A DNA stretch of 64,000 bases from Phocaeicola plebeius DSM 17135 (GTDB taxonomy: Bacteria > Bacteroidota > Bacteroidia > Bacteroidales > Bacteroidaceae), in assembly GCF_000187895.1 (NCBI RefSeq), contig NZ_DS990118.1, positions 124,001 through 188,000 of the forward strand. Reading direction: 5' to 3'. A model generated the notes under the pieces. It did no database searches. It was given only the letters and a program-made list of their open reading frames with translations, and was not told where the DNA came from. Shown here piece by piece: positions 16,542 to 27,424 of this stretch (position 1 is the stretch's first letter; each line of letters starts with the position of its first letter). A program made the position numbers and the translations under genes.

Positions 16542-18599
16542 TCATTTAAACATCTTCTCCAAATCATCTTCCTTCAATACTGTCAGCACAGTCTTTCCAT
16601 CTGGCGTATAGTTCGGAGTAGATACGGCAAACAAGTCATCGACCAGACGGTTCATTTCCTCATCAGTCAGTACTTGCCCCGGTACAATAGCAGCTGCTTT
16701 TGCCAATGAAAGTGCAAGCATACTTTGTACCTCTTCTTTCACTTTGCAACCTTTCTCGATTGCAGTCTGTATCATTTCGGTAACCAGTTTCTCTGGATTC
16801 AATCCCTCAATTCCAGCTGGAATACCGTTAATAGAATAAGTACCTCCTCCCAAACTACTAAGATCAAATCCCAAGGCATTCAAATCGTCCATAAACTCCT
16901 CCAGCACAGGTATCTCAGAAGGAGAGAAATGTACCATATCCGGAAACAGCATTCGCTGAGAAGCATTCTTTCTATTTTCTATCTGCGCCATATAGCGGTC
17001 GAAGAGAATACGGATGTGGGCACGCTGCTGATTAATAATCATCAACCCAGACTTTACAGAAGTCAAGATATAGCTGCCTTTATACTGATAATGGTGCATG
17101 GAATTTTCCTGAGACTGCTTTTCACCTTCTTCACCAGAGAAAGATGGAGTAACAGCATCTTCTTGAGAAGCCTGTCCCCATTCTGTTGATTCTGGGAAAA
17201 ACGGTCGTACTTCTTCTTCCGGTTGAATATCCGAATCCGACGAAGTACGTTCCAGCCCTTCAAACAAAGGTTCCCATTCTACCCGATTTTTGTGACTGCC
17301 AAACGAAGGAGTATAATTTCCGCTTCTGCCAAAATCCGGCATTCCACCTTTATTCATGGAAGAACGTACAGAGGTGCCTGTAGACGCACCCCATTCTCTT
17401 ACATCCTGTCCGAAGCTCTCCCTCTCCGTTTCTTTATTGGTTGCTGATGCAGAAGAGTAAGCAGAAGGAGGCACAGCTGTAGTATTAAAGGGATTATAAG
17501 AAGGATCAAAGCTGGTTTGAGGAGGTGCCACCGTATAAGGAGAATTCTCAAAGGCAGGAATGTCCGGCATACCTTCTGTATCAAAATCAATCGAAGGTAC
17601 CGCGTTGAAACGTCCTAATGTTTCCTTTACTGCCGCAGAAAGAATCTGCCATACGGCTTGTTCATTCTCAAACTTAATTTCTGTCTTTGTAGGGTGTATA
17701 TTGACATCTATATCGGAAGGTTCCACTTCGAAATAAATGAAATAAGATACTTGTTCACCCACCGGAATCAGGTTGTCGTACGCACTGGACACAGCCTTAT
17801 GGAAATAGGGATGGCGCATATAACGACCATTCACAAAGAAGAACTGGCGCGCTCCTTTCTTACGGGCCGATTCAGGACGACCGATATATCCATGTATTTT
17901 CACCATGGTCGTATCAATGTCCAATGAAAGCAGCTCCTGGTTCAGTTTCTTGCCAAACACTCCCATAATACGCTGCCGCAAAGGAAGGGCTGGCAGGTTC
18001 AGCATCTCTGTACCATTATGGCTCAGCACAAAAGATATATCGGGATTGACCAGCGCAATGCGTTCGAATTCAGCTACAATGTTACTTAACTCCGTCTGAT
18101 TGGATTTCAGGAACTTCCGACGGGCAGGTACATTGAAGAACAGATTTTTCACAGAGAAGTCACTGCCTCGCTGGCAGGCCACTGCCTCCTGCTTTTCTAC
18201 CTGAGAACCGGAAATCTGAATGAAAGTACCTAATCCGTCTTCACTGGAACAAGTTTTCAGCTCCACTTGTGCTACGGCAGCGATGGAAGCCAAGGCCTCT
18301 CCACGAAAGCCCATGGTATGAAGGGCAAACAAATCGGCCGCCTCCCGAATTTTGGAAGTGGCATGACGTTCAAAAGCCATACGAGCATCCGTTTCCGACA
18401 TACCTCGTCCGTCGTCAATGACACGTATACATGTTTTTCCGGCATCCGTCACCAGCACTTCTATATTTTTTGCTCCGGCATCTACAGCATTCTCTACCAG
18501 CTCCTTTATCACAGAAGCCGGACGCTGTATGACTTCTCCTGCCGCAATCTGATTGGCTACAGAATCCGGCAACAAACGGATTACATCTCCCGATGTCAT
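16542..18599 (-). CDS. mutL: DNA mismatch repair protein MutL
   Basis: A 685-residue protein. The N-terminal GHKL ATPase is intact: [13 protein letters not shown] (E36-N37 near residues 34-45), DDGRGM (62-67), FERHATSK (about 75-82) and [11 protein letters not shown] long low-complexity linker (about 335-500) rich in Ser, Pro and Glu joins the C-terminal dimerisation domain. The C-terminal endonuclease motifs of MutH-less MutL proteins look lost: NQQRAHIRI stands where DQHAxxE is expected, SLAKA where a cysteine-containing segment usually sits, and YTPDGK where CPHGRP is expected. The start overlaps the upstream small gene by 4 nt (translational coupling). A terminator follows. Confidence 0.96.
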   Translation of the reverse strand: MTSGDVIRLLPDSVANQIAAGEVIQRPASVIKELVENAVDAGAKNIEVLVTDAGKTCIRVIDDGRGMSETDARMAFERHATSKIREAADLFALHTMGFRGEALASIAAVAQVELKTCSSEDGLGTFIQISGSQVEKQEAVACQRGSDFSVKNLFFNVPARRKFLKSNQTELSNIVAEFERIALVNPDISFVLSHNGTEMLNLPALPLRQRIMGVFGKKLNQELLSLDIDTTMVKIHGYIGRPESARKKGARQFFFVNGRYMRHPYFHKAVSSAYDNLIPVGEQVSYFIYFEVEPSDIDVNIHPTKTEIKFENEQAVWQILSAAVKETLGRFNAVPSIDFDTEGMPDIPAFENSPYTVAPPQTSFDPSYNPFNTTAVPPSAYSSASATNKETERESFGQDVREWGASTGTSVRSSMNKGGMPDFGRSGNYTPSFGSHKNRVEWEPLFEGLERTSSDSDIQPEEEVRPFFPESTEWGQASQEDAVTPSFSGEEGEKQSQENSMHHYQYKGSYILTSVKSGLMIINQQRAHIRILFDRYMAQIENRKNASQRMLFPDMVHFSPSEIPVLEEFMDDLNALGFDLSSLGGGTYSINGIPAGIEGLNPEKLVTEMIQTAIEKGCKVKEEVQSMLALSLAKAAAIVPGQVLTDEEMNRLVDDLFAVSTPNYTPDGKTVLTVLKEDDLEKMFK

Positions 18600-18892
18600 A
18601 GTGTAAATTCTCCTGTAATCAGATAATGTAAAATATATAGCAATACCACAATAGCCACAAACATGGCTCCGTAACTCAGAGGTTTACGTCCGCTTTCCTT
18701 GCGGCGCTTCAGATAGGTAGTACCTTCTACAAACTTACCACGAATGTCTTCCGGATTAAACTCTTTAGGAGGAAGCATTCCCAGTTCACGTTTGGCTGTC
18801 TCTTCTATTTTCTGCAGTTTTTCCTTGCGCTCATCCACATAAATGTATTCATGACGGAATCCGCGAGGCTTTCTCATTGTAAACATTCCCAT
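18596..18892 (-). CDS. Small conserved-looking membrane protein of unknown function
   Basis: A 98-residue protein. The first 70 residues are highly charged and probably cytoplasmic (Lys/Glu-rich, with KKRLGM-like and [10 protein letters not shown] segments). One hydrophobic helix follows near residues 73-92 ([19 protein letters not shown]). A GGAGG Shine-Dalgarno-like sequence eight bases upstream supports the ATG at 18892, although Bacteroidetes rarely depend on it. It is wedged between the ostA-like gene (3-nt gap) and mutL (4-nt overlap). I do not recognise a family; its place in the operon hints at envelope biogenesis rather than repair. Confidence 0.75.
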   Translation of the reverse strand: MGMFTMRKPRGFRHEYIYVDERKEKLQKIEETAKRELGMLPPKEFNPEDIRGKFVEGTTYLKRRKESGRKPLSYGAMFVAIVVLLYILHYLITGEFTL

Positions 18893-18895
18893 ATA

Positions 18896-20593
18896 TTATT
18901 CCTCCTTCTTATTTTCAAACAATCGGGCATTCGGCAAAACGACCGGACCACGCACATTTTTCTTCAGCTGGTCTTCCACTCGTTTCCCTCTCCAATTAAA
19001 GATGTCGGCCTTATTGAGCGGACGAATGTAATCAAACCACACAAAATTCTCCAGACGGTCTTTTCCGGCAGGAATCTGCGACATCGGATATAACACACCA
19101 TTGGATTTCGGACTCATCACCATGCGCTCTATCTTACGGTCTTGCAGATAGATTTCCAGTTTACTGGTTTCAGATACATTCATGCCTATCAGCGTACTGT
19201 CTGAGTCCATCGGATAATAAACGACTCGTACGGAACCTATCACTTCCGTCTTTCGCATTTCTCCGTTCGCGAAATAGGACTTCATCTCCTTTCCTGTCAC
19301 CTGGTTATAAATCGTTGAATCCACACGTTCTACTGATAGTGCCTGCCCAATGATGTGCGACCAGTCAATTGTACTGTCGTTCATATAGACCTTTATCACT
19401 TCGCCTAAAAGCTGCTGGTTCTTGTTCCAGATAATCGGATCACGATACATCGTAAGACAACTGTCTACAGTGGAGAATACTAACGAATCGGCCGTGCCCT
19501 GCACATCGGTACGATAAAAACGTACTTTGTGAAAGGCTCTCATCTCACGGAACATAGAATCGGTATTCTGATGGAAAGTTTCCATCAGCAAAGTATCCGC
19601 ATGAAGAAACAAACTGTCTCCCTGAGAATAGTCTATAGCTACGGCACTATCCGTAGCAAAGGCATAATCTGTCTGCTCGTTATAATAGCCATATTCTCCG
19701 GTAAGCATGTTCCGGTTTATCGTATCCGTCATCACCATCCGGCTGAACGCTTCTCCCACCCCTGTATTACGGTCATAGAAAAGCGTATCACCGGTCAGCT
19801 GCTTTCCCTGATTGGTAAGCACAGAACGGTCATACAAATCGGCCTTACCTGTTACGGTATTGTAAGTTCCCTTTTCTGAATAAATGTGATTGGCATCGCT
19901 CCAAATATCCGAAGGGCCGACAATATCAGCTATCTTCGAAGCCGTATTATAGCGTAAGGTATCCGAAGTCAGTGTAAACTGAGGGTTCACCAGCTTTACA
20001 TTGTAATTAAATACGGATTGCTTAGTCTGAGGACTATATTCTCCCCATTCAGAAGTCAGCACATTCTGTTCATCCATCAGGGTTCCTCCATCAAAGAAAT
20101 ACCCCAGATTGTATACACGGTCATAATTCAGGCTATCGGTCAGCAATGTAGTGGTACGGTTTTCCATACGGACATTGCAACGCATCTCGGCAATCTGCGT
20201 CAATCCATCATAGTACAACCGGTCGCCATAAAGAAACAACGTATCCCCTTGTACCATTTTCACATTACCAAAAGCCTCAAAACTGCTGACTTTATCATAG
20301 TAACATGCGCTGTCGCAATACATGTACACACTATCATGACGGAACTTTACGTTACCGGTTACAATCTGTGCGTCCGGATGACTTGCATCCTTGCGTAACA
20401 AATCGGAATGTAACAGATAGACTTTACTTTTAGCTACCGGACGCTGTTTGGAATCCTCTGTCTTTTGTTTCCCCTCAGTCTTCACCTTCGTACGCGCAGT
20501 CTGTGGAGGCACAGCTATTCCCCCTTGTGCCGAAAGGCCAAGAATGGTCAGGCAAAATGTCACAAAGAACAAAAAAATTGCAGACTTTCTCAT
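18896..20593 (-). CDS. OstA/LptA-like organic-solvent-tolerance protein
   Basis: A 565-residue secreted protein. The signal peptide spans about residues 1-22. Repeated short beta elements of the OstA/LptA jelly-roll follow: GNVKFRHDSVYMYCDSACYY, then GNVKMVQGDTLFLYGDRLYY, then GKADLYDRSVLTNQGKQLTG. The family forms the periplasmic bridge for lipopolysaccharide transport or its outer-membrane acceptor. This protein is longer than LptA (about 185 aa) but has no large LptD barrel, as is common in Bacteroidetes. The ATG at 20593 shares one base with the surA stop (TGATG), so an upstream GTG is rejected. lptB lies about 12 kb away in the same window. Confidence 0.82.
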   Translation of the reverse strand: MRKSAIFLFFVTFCLTILGLSAQGGIAVPPQTARTKVKTEGKQKTEDSKQRPVAKSKVYLLHSDLLRKDASHPDAQIVTGNVKFRHDSVYMYCDSACYYDKVSSFEAFGNVKMVQGDTLFLYGDRLYYDGLTQIAEMRCNVRMENRTTTLLTDSLNYDRVYNLGYFFDGGTLMDEQNVLTSEWGEYSPQTKQSVFNYNVKLVNPQFTLTSDTLRYNTASKIADIVGPSDIWSDANHIYSEKGTYNTVTGKADLYDRSVLTNQGKQLTGDTLFYDRNTGVGEAFSRMVMTDTINRNMLTGEYGYYNEQTDYAFATDSAVAIDYSQGDSLFLHADTLLMETFHQNTDSMFREMRAFHKVRFYRTDVQGTADSLVFSTVDSCLTMYRDPIIWNKNQQLLGEVIKVYMNDSTIDWSHIIGQALSVERVDSTIYNQVTGKEMKSYFANGEMRKTEVIGSVRVVYYPMDSDSTLIGMNVSETSKLEIYLQDRKIERMVMSPKSNGVLYPMSQIPAGKDRLENFVWFDYIRPLNKADIFNWRGKRVEDQLKKNVRGPVVLPNARLFENKKEE

Positions 20594-21966
20594 CACTGTT
20601 TAATCCATCCCGGATATTTAAAATCGCACTTACGCCAAGACGGGTTGATACGCACGTAAGTATTTTTTTGTTTTTCTACAATCCATTTTTGCAGTTTTTC
20701 TTCACTGCGATTAGCTGTAACAATGTCTTTCAGACGCTGGTAGTCTTCTGAGATTGTAGCTTTATGTCCGTCAATACGATTTTTCAATTTTACGATAGCA
20801 CACACTTCTTTTCCTTTTGCATTAATCATTGTAAAAGGTTTGGATACTTCGCCAATCTGCATTCCCTCTACGGTCTTTGCTACTTCCTGAGAAATCAAGC
20901 CAGCCAGCTGCTGCATTTCAAAACGAGAAGTAGAAGTCTGCGGGTTAGCCAGCAAACCGTGGTTGTTACGTGTATCTTTATCCTGAGATACCCATGTAGC
21001 CGCTTCATCAAAAGTTACTTTTCCTTTTCGAATGTCGTTAGCCAGTGTATCCAATTTATTCAGTTCGGCCTCAATTTCTTTCTCATCTACACGAGGCTTA
21101 ATCAAAATATGGCGATAGCTTACACGGTCACCACGCTTTTCAATCAACTGAGCTATATGATAACCATATTCTGTTTCAAACACTTTTGAAATCTTCTTCG
21201 GGTCAGTCAGGTTAAATACCACATTGGCAAACTCCGGAGTCAACTCCCCACGACCTGTGAAACCATATTCTCCTCCACGACGAGCAGAGCCCGGATCTTC
21301 TGAATACATACGGGCCAACGTAGAAAAAGTAGTTTCTCCCTTATTGATACGATCTGTAAAATCACGCAGTTCTTTCTTTACACGTTCAATTTCTTCTTCC
21401 TTAATCTTAGGTTCTCTGGTAATAATCTGCACCTCTACCTGAGTAGGTACAAAAGGAATACTGTCCTGAGGAAGCTTACTGAAATAATTACGCACTTCCG
21501 CAGGAGTCAGCTTGATGTCTCCTACAATCTTCTTCTGCATTTCTTGTACCGTCAGTCCGTCACGAATATTCTCGCGCAACATTTCACGTATCTGGGTAGA
21601 AGTCTTATTGTAATATTCTTCGAGTTTTTCTTTTGAACCAATCTGGTCAGTCAACCATGAAATTCGTGTTTCTACTTGCTGCAGAACTTCCTGATCGCTC
21701 ACTTCAATACTATCTATCTCTGCCTGGTGAAGAAAAAGTTTCTGCACAGCCAATTCTTCCGGTATCACACAATAGGGATCACCATCAAAACGGCGGCCTT
21801 CATACTGTGCATTCAAACGTTCATTCTCTACGTCTGATTTCAGAATGGCTTCATCGCCGACAACCCACACCACTTCATCAATCACATTATCTTGTGCCAC
21901 GGCGGGTACTGTTCCTGTCAAGGCAAGCAAAATAGCCAAGACACCAGTCATAATCAATTTATTCAT
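20593..21966 (-). CDS. SurA-like periplasmic peptidyl-prolyl isomerase/chaperone
   Basis: A 457-residue protein: signal peptide (about 1-25, ending VPAVAQ), a SurA N-terminal helical domain (about 26-165), then two parvulin modules. The first module spans about 170-275 with MYSEDPGSARRGGEYGFTGRG; the second spans about 280-385 with SYRHILIKP. SurA escorts unfolded outer-membrane proteins to the BAM complex. The ATG at 21966 directly precedes the signal peptide; an in-frame ATG ten codons upstream (21996) is less likely. The TATCTTCGT on the minus strand at 22010-22018 is one mismatch from the -7 box and may give this gene its own promoter. Overlap with the ostA-like gene suggests coupling. 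Confidence 0.9.
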   Translation of the reverse strand: MNKLIMTGVLAILLALTGTVPAVAQDNVIDEVVWVVGDEAILKSDVENERLNAQYEGRRFDGDPYCVIPEELAVQKLFLHQAEIDSIEVSDQEVLQQVETRISWLTDQIGSKEKLEEYYNKTSTQIREMLRENIRDGLTVQEMQKKIVGDIKLTPAEVRNYFSKLPQDSIPFVPTQVEVQIITREPKIKEEEIERVKKELRDFTDRINKGETTFSTLARMYSEDPGSARRGGEYGFTGRGELTPEFANVVFNLTDPKKISKVFETEYGYHIAQLIEKRGDRVSYRHILIKPRVDEKEIEAELNKLDTLANDIRKGKVTFDEAATWVSQDKDTRNNHGLLANPQTSTSRFEMQQLAGLISQEVAKTVEGMQIGEVSKPFTMINAKGKEVCAIVKLKNRIDGHKATISEDYQRLKDIVTANRSEEKLQKWIVEKQKNTYVRINPSWRKCDFKYPGWIKQ

Positions 21967-22027
21967 TTTCTGTCTATTTGATTTGTTTTGGTCCATTACA
22001 TTACAAAGGACGAAGATACGGCATTAA

Positions 22028-23335
22028 TTACTTTTTTCCGCTACAATTAACGGTTTTTAAAATGTCTTGGTTAATTTCAATCCTGAAGCCTCGCTTTAAC
22101 TCTTCCATTTGTGCTCTCTCCGTCCACAAACGATAGTCACGCTGCACCTCATCGCGCACATCCTGAAAGTCTTCCGGCCCTTTCTTCAGGCGCTTTCCCA
22201 ATACAAAAGCATAAGGTAAATCCGTACGAGGAGTGAAATGTCCACATTTAAAAGCTAATTTATCCACATAAGGATTTGTTCCAATCTGAAACAAACCTGT
22301 TTCTACAACGACCTTACATTCGGGATTCTCTTGAGAAAAAGCGGAAATTTCCTCATTCCATTTATCTAACGGACATTTTTTCAATCTCTTTTTCAGCTTT
22401 GAAGCCACTTTTTTGTTCAAACAATGTATCACTCCTCCCTTAAAATGAGGTAAATCCCATGTATAATCGTTTTTATGACTTTCAAAATAGTTCTGCAATT
22501 CCTTATCAGAAATATTACCTGATTTTGTGCCTCCATGGCGCTTATCCCAATACGCAGCCAGCAAGCCATCGGAAACTTGACACAACTCCATTCGAGTCTT
22601 GTTCAACAGGCTATCTTTCCACTCGGTTGGACCTGAATTAGCAACCTTTTGCACAGCCACATTTCCAGTCGCTCCTGATGGATATACCCCTTGCCTGCGA
22701 TCCAATAAATACACGATGTGAATACCTAAAGGAGAAAAAAATGGAGCAGAATAATTCCCCTTCTTCAATGTGCTCAATTGCTCGGTAAACTCTTTTATCA
22801 GACATCTTTCCGGAATCCACTCGCCATCCAAATAAGGAGAAGGCAACAGATTCTTGATATAGGGCTGTGCCAGTTTTTCAAAAGGTATACCATTTTTTAA
22901 AGCCGTATAAACGGAATCTATACGCTGTCTGGCTACACGTTCCTGTTCGGAAGAAGCATGTTGGGGCAAAAGAAACGAAATCTGACGAAATCTTACCCAA
23001 TTTAAAAGAGTATCTTGTTTTTGGGGCACTCCCCTCTTTTCCGATTTCAGGATTTCATTTTGCAAGGCACTGCATTGCAACCGGAAATCAGTGATAGTAT
23101 CCCAGCTTTGTCTTTTAGCATCTGCCACCTTCAATTTATAATACAAGAAATGAGGCAAGAACTGTTCTACAGATACACGACTAACTGCATATACCTGGGT
23201 ATAATAATGCTCAAACTCCTCTACTGAAGTTTCCTCTCCATCAATCCGGAAAAGTACTCTGCGATCTTCTGCATAAGAAACAGAGAATTCCAATCCCATC
23301 AACAAACATAGGAATAACCACGCAATTCTATACAT
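22028..23335 (-). CDS. Parvulin-type (PpiC) peptidyl-prolyl isomerase, secreted
   Basis: A 435-residue protein with a signal peptide (MYRIAWLFLCLLMGLEFSVSYA). A parvulin-like domain near residues 112-215 includes FRQISFLLPQ and FFSPLGIHIVYLLDRRQG; its sequence is more divergent than in the adjacent SurA-like gene. The C-terminal 200 residues are basic and resemble a second, poorly conserved isomerase or substrate-binding region. Clustering with surA and the ostA-like gene implies a role in outer-membrane protein folding. It starts 124 nt beyond guaB, with a terminator between them and no obvious TAnnTTTG box, so partial read-through may supply expression. Confidence 0.82.
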   Translation of the reverse strand: MYRIAWLFLCLLMGLEFSVSYAEDRRVLFRIDGEETSVEEFEHYYTQVYAVSRVSVEQFLPHFLYYKLKVADAKRQSWDTITDFRLQCSALQNEILKSEKRGVPQKQDTLLNWVRFRQISFLLPQHASSEQERVARQRIDSVYTALKNGIPFEKLAQPYIKNLLPSPYLDGEWIPERCLIKEFTEQLSTLKKGNYSAPFFSPLGIHIVYLLDRRQGVYPSGATGNVAVQKVANSGPTEWKDSLLNKTRMELCQVSDGLLAAYWDKRHGGTKSGNISDKELQNYFESHKNDYTWDLPHFKGGVIHCLNKKVASKLKKRLKKCPLDKWNEEISAFSQENPECKVVVETGLFQIGTNPYVDKLAFKCGHFTPRTDLPYAFVLGKRLKKGPEDFQDVRDEVQRDYRLWTERAQMEELKRGFRIEINQDILKTVNCSGKK

Positions 23336-23365
23336 AACAGATTCTATTCATCATTTCATTAAACA

Positions 23366-23429
23366 AAAAATCATCCTGTCCGCCAGAACAGACTCACCAA
23401 AAGCAAGTCTGCCTGACGTCAGAATGATT
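23366..23429 (-). terminator. Multi-helix terminator after guaB
   Basis: Minus-strand outer arms ATCATTCTG and CAGGATGAT (9 bp, one G-U) enclose inner arms CAGACT and AGTCTG. A palindromic CTGACGTCAG segment also lies in the stem region. A T6 tract follows on the minus strand. It ends 31 nt past the guaB stop. Confidence 0.8.
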
Positions 23430-23459
23430 ATATCCGTATTATATAAGTCAAAGATTATC

Positions 23460-24941
<1,482 letters not shown>

Positions 24942-24964
24942 TTATGCTTTAGATTTTATTGCGT

Positions 24965-24973
24965 GCAAATATA
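24965..24973 (-). promoter_or_regulatory. -7 promoter box of guaB
   Basis: TATATTTGC on the minus strand matches TAnnTTTG exactly, 29 nt upstream of the guaB ATG. No clear TTTG -33 element is seen at the expected distance; only a T-rich stretch occupies it. Confidence 0.7.
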
Positions 24974-25034
24974 CAGAATTTTCTCAAAAAGTAAAAAAGC
25001 AGTTAACATCTTTTTTATACCACATACCTATCAA

Positions 25035-25077
25035 ATAAAACAGCTGCTTGCAAGGAACGCCCCTCACAAGCAGCTGT
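25035..25077 (-). terminator. Rho-independent terminator of recQ
   Basis: Perfect 11-bp arms ACAGCTGCTTG (25067-25077 on the complement) and CAAGCAGCTGT extend to about 16 bp with G-U pairs. TTTTATTTG follows on the minus strand. It lies 22 nt past the recQ stop. Confidence 0.92.
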
Positions 25078-25098
25078 ACAATATCATTTAATAAATGA

Positions 25099-27282
25099 TT
25101 AATTAGCCATTTCAGAAATGAACTTGATACGTACCAGACGAATTTCGTCTTCTGTATAGTCGTCACCCAGTTCATCCATTGCATCATCAATCTTATCAGT
25201 TACTGATTCCTTGAAATAATCATAAATATCCTGCATGTGGTCTTCATCCATAATTTCTTCCAAGAAATAGTCAATATTCAGTTTGGTTCCTGAATATACA
25301 ATAGCTTCGATTTCATCCAACAATTCACCAAATTCAATACCTTTTGCCACTGCAATATCATCCAAAGCTACCTTTCTATCGATACTCTGAATAATAGAGA
25401 CCTTCAACTTAGATTTGTTAGCTACAGTACGCACTCTCAAATCTTCCGGACGGTCTATTTCATTTTCTTCGCAGTGCTTCTTAATCAATTCGCAGAATTC
25501 CTGACCATAGCGTTTAGCCTTTCCAGCTCCTACGCCCGGAATATTCTGCAATTCTTCCAAAGTAACCGGATAAATAGTAGCCATTGCCTCAAGAGAAGGA
25601 TCCTGGAAAATCACATAAGGTGGTACATCCAGTCTCTTTGCCATTTTCTTCCGCAAGTCTTTCAACATGGAATACAACACGGGGTCTACTGCACACGAAG
25701 CTCCACTTCTCATCGGAGTTTCATCTACCTCTTCTTCTTCAAAGTCTGCATCCTCAACTATCTTGAACGACTTCGGTTTTTTCAAGAACTTATGTCCTTC
25801 TGGCGTAACTTTCAATAAGCCATAGTTTTCCACATCCTTTGCTAGGTAACCAGCGATAAGAGCCTGACGAATGACTGCATTCCACAATCTTTCTTCTTCT
25901 CCCATACCTGAACCAAACACCTCTAAGTCTTCATGCTTATGCGCAAGCACTTCAGATGTTTCTTTACCCAACAATATATCGATAATATAATCTTGCTTAA
26001 AGTTTTCTTTTACGGCAATGATTGCTTCAATCACTGCACACAACGAATCCTGAGCCTCCACTTGTTTCTTTGGATTTAAACAGTTATCACAATTACCACA
26101 ATTATCTTCCGTATATTCCTCTCCAAAATAATGCAACAAAATTTTTCTTCTACACACTGAAGATTCTGCGTAAGCAGCTGTTTCCTGCAATAGCTGACGT
26201 CCGATTTCTTGCTCTGAAATAGGCTTTCCCTGCATAAATTTCTCCAGTTTCTGCAGGTCCTTATTGGAATAGAATGTAATGCACTGTCCTTCTCCACCGT
26301 CACGTCCTGCACGTCCGGTTTCCTGATAATACCCTTCCAAACTCTTAGGTACATCATAATGAATCACAAAGCGTACATCCGGTTTATCAATACCCATTCC
26401 AAACGCAATCGTAGCGACAATCACATCAATGTCTTCCTTCAGGAAAGCATCCTGATTCCCATTACGGGTAGCAGAATCCATTCCTGCATGATAAGCGCGG
26501 GCCTTAATGCCATTTGCCAGCAATATTTCAGTCAACTCTTCTACCTTCTTTCGGCTCAAGCAATAGATAATGCCTGACTTGCCTTCGTTCTGCTTGATGA
26601 ACTTAATAATATCTTTATCCACATTAGCAGACTTGGCACGTACTTCATAATAAAGATTCGGACGATTAAATGACGAACGGAATTCCGTTGCATCCATCAT
26701 TCCCAAATTCTTTTGGATATCCATCTTTACCTTTGGAGTAGCCGTTGCCGTCAAAGCAATCACTGGTGCTTTTCCAATTTCATTGATTATCGGGCGAATC
26801 CGGCGGTACTCCGGTCGGAAGTCATGCCCCCATTCCGAAATGCAATGTGCCTCATCTACCGCATAAAATGAAATCTTCACGTGTCTCAGAAAATCTACAT
26901 TCTCCTCTTTCGTCAAAGATTCAGGAGCTACATAAAGTAACTTTGTCTTTCCGGCCATGATGTCAGCTTTCACCTGATCAGTAGCCGATTTTGTCAATGA
27001 GGAATTAATAAAATGAGCAATACCATCTTCCTCACTAAAATTACGCATAGCATCCACCTGGTTCTTCATCAGGGCAATAAGCGGTGAAATCACAATAGCA
27101 GTTCCATCCATCAACAGAGAAGGAAGCTGATAGCATAATGACTTTCCACCTCCTGTAGGCATTAACACAAACGTATCCTTTCCTGATAATAAGTTTCGGA
27201 TAATCGCCTCCTGGTTTCCTTTAAAAGTATCGAATCCAAAATACTTTTTAAGAGCTGCTACTAAATTGATATTTTCCGCCAT
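25099..27282 (-). CDS. recQ: ATP-dependent DNA helicase RecQ
   Basis: A 727-residue 3'-5' helicase for recombination and fork repair. Domains in order: SF2 motor with Walker A MPTGGGKS (K47) and DEAH at 143-146, the aromatic-rich loop GHDFRPEY, LTATATPKV, and the motif VI arginines in YYQETGRAGRDG. The RQC zinc site follows with CRRKILLHYF and CGNCDNC near residues 375-410. An HRDC domain lies near 535-610 (LDVPPYVIFQDPSLEAMA). The last 110 residues form an extra helical region beyond HRDC, seen in the long RecQ subtype. A clear consensus promoter precedes it. Confidence 0.96.
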   Translation of the reverse strand: MAENINLVAALKKYFGFDTFKGNQEAIIRNLLSGKDTFVLMPTGGGKSLCYQLPSLLMDGTAIVISPLIALMKNQVDAMRNFSEEDGIAHFINSSLTKSATDQVKADIMAGKTKLLYVAPESLTKEENVDFLRHVKISFYAVDEAHCISEWGHDFRPEYRRIRPIINEIGKAPVIALTATATPKVKMDIQKNLGMMDATEFRSSFNRPNLYYEVRAKSANVDKDIIKFIKQNEGKSGIIYCLSRKKVEELTEILLANGIKARAYHAGMDSATRNGNQDAFLKEDIDVIVATIAFGMGIDKPDVRFVIHYDVPKSLEGYYQETGRAGRDGGEGQCITFYSNKDLQKLEKFMQGKPISEQEIGRQLLQETAAYAESSVCRRKILLHYFGEEYTEDNCGNCDNCLNPKKQVEAQDSLCAVIEAIIAVKENFKQDYIIDILLGKETSEVLAHKHEDLEVFGSGMGEEERLWNAVIRQALIAGYLAKDVENYGLLKVTPEGHKFLKKPKSFKIVEDADFEEEEVDETPMRSGASCAVDPVLYSMLKDLRKKMAKRLDVPPYVIFQDPSLEAMATIYPVTLEELQNIPGVGAGKAKRYGQEFCELIKKHCEENEIDRPEDLRVRTVANKSKLKVSIIQSIDRKVALDDIAVAKGIEFGELLDEIEAIVYSGTKLNIDYFLEEIMDEDHMQDIYDYFKESVTDKIDDAMDELGDDYTEDEIRLVRIKFISEMAN

Positions 27283-27334
27283 TGTTCTTGGATTTAGATT
27301 TTCATTGATTGTAGAAATTTTGTTTCCGCATGTA

Positions 27335-27368
27335 ACAAAGTTATAAACAACTTTTCATATTACACAAA
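27335..27368 (-). promoter_or_regulatory. Consensus promoter of recQ
   Basis: On the minus strand a TTTG -33 element (27368-27365), a 21-nt spacer and TAACTTTGT (27343-27335) match the Bacteroidetes housekeeping promoter. The leader to the recQ ATG would be about 45 nt. It lies between recQ and clpX, so recQ need not depend on clpPX transcription. Confidence 0.8.
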
Positions 27369-27424
27369 TATTTCTGGGAATATTTCATCGGAAGCTTTTA
27401 TTTTCTCACTAAAAAACCTTTACA

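Noticed and set aside
23366-23459. Small frame on the minus strand at the guaB 3' end
   Set aside because: It overlaps a strong multi-helix terminator and the 3' end of guaB in another frame, with no supporting feature.
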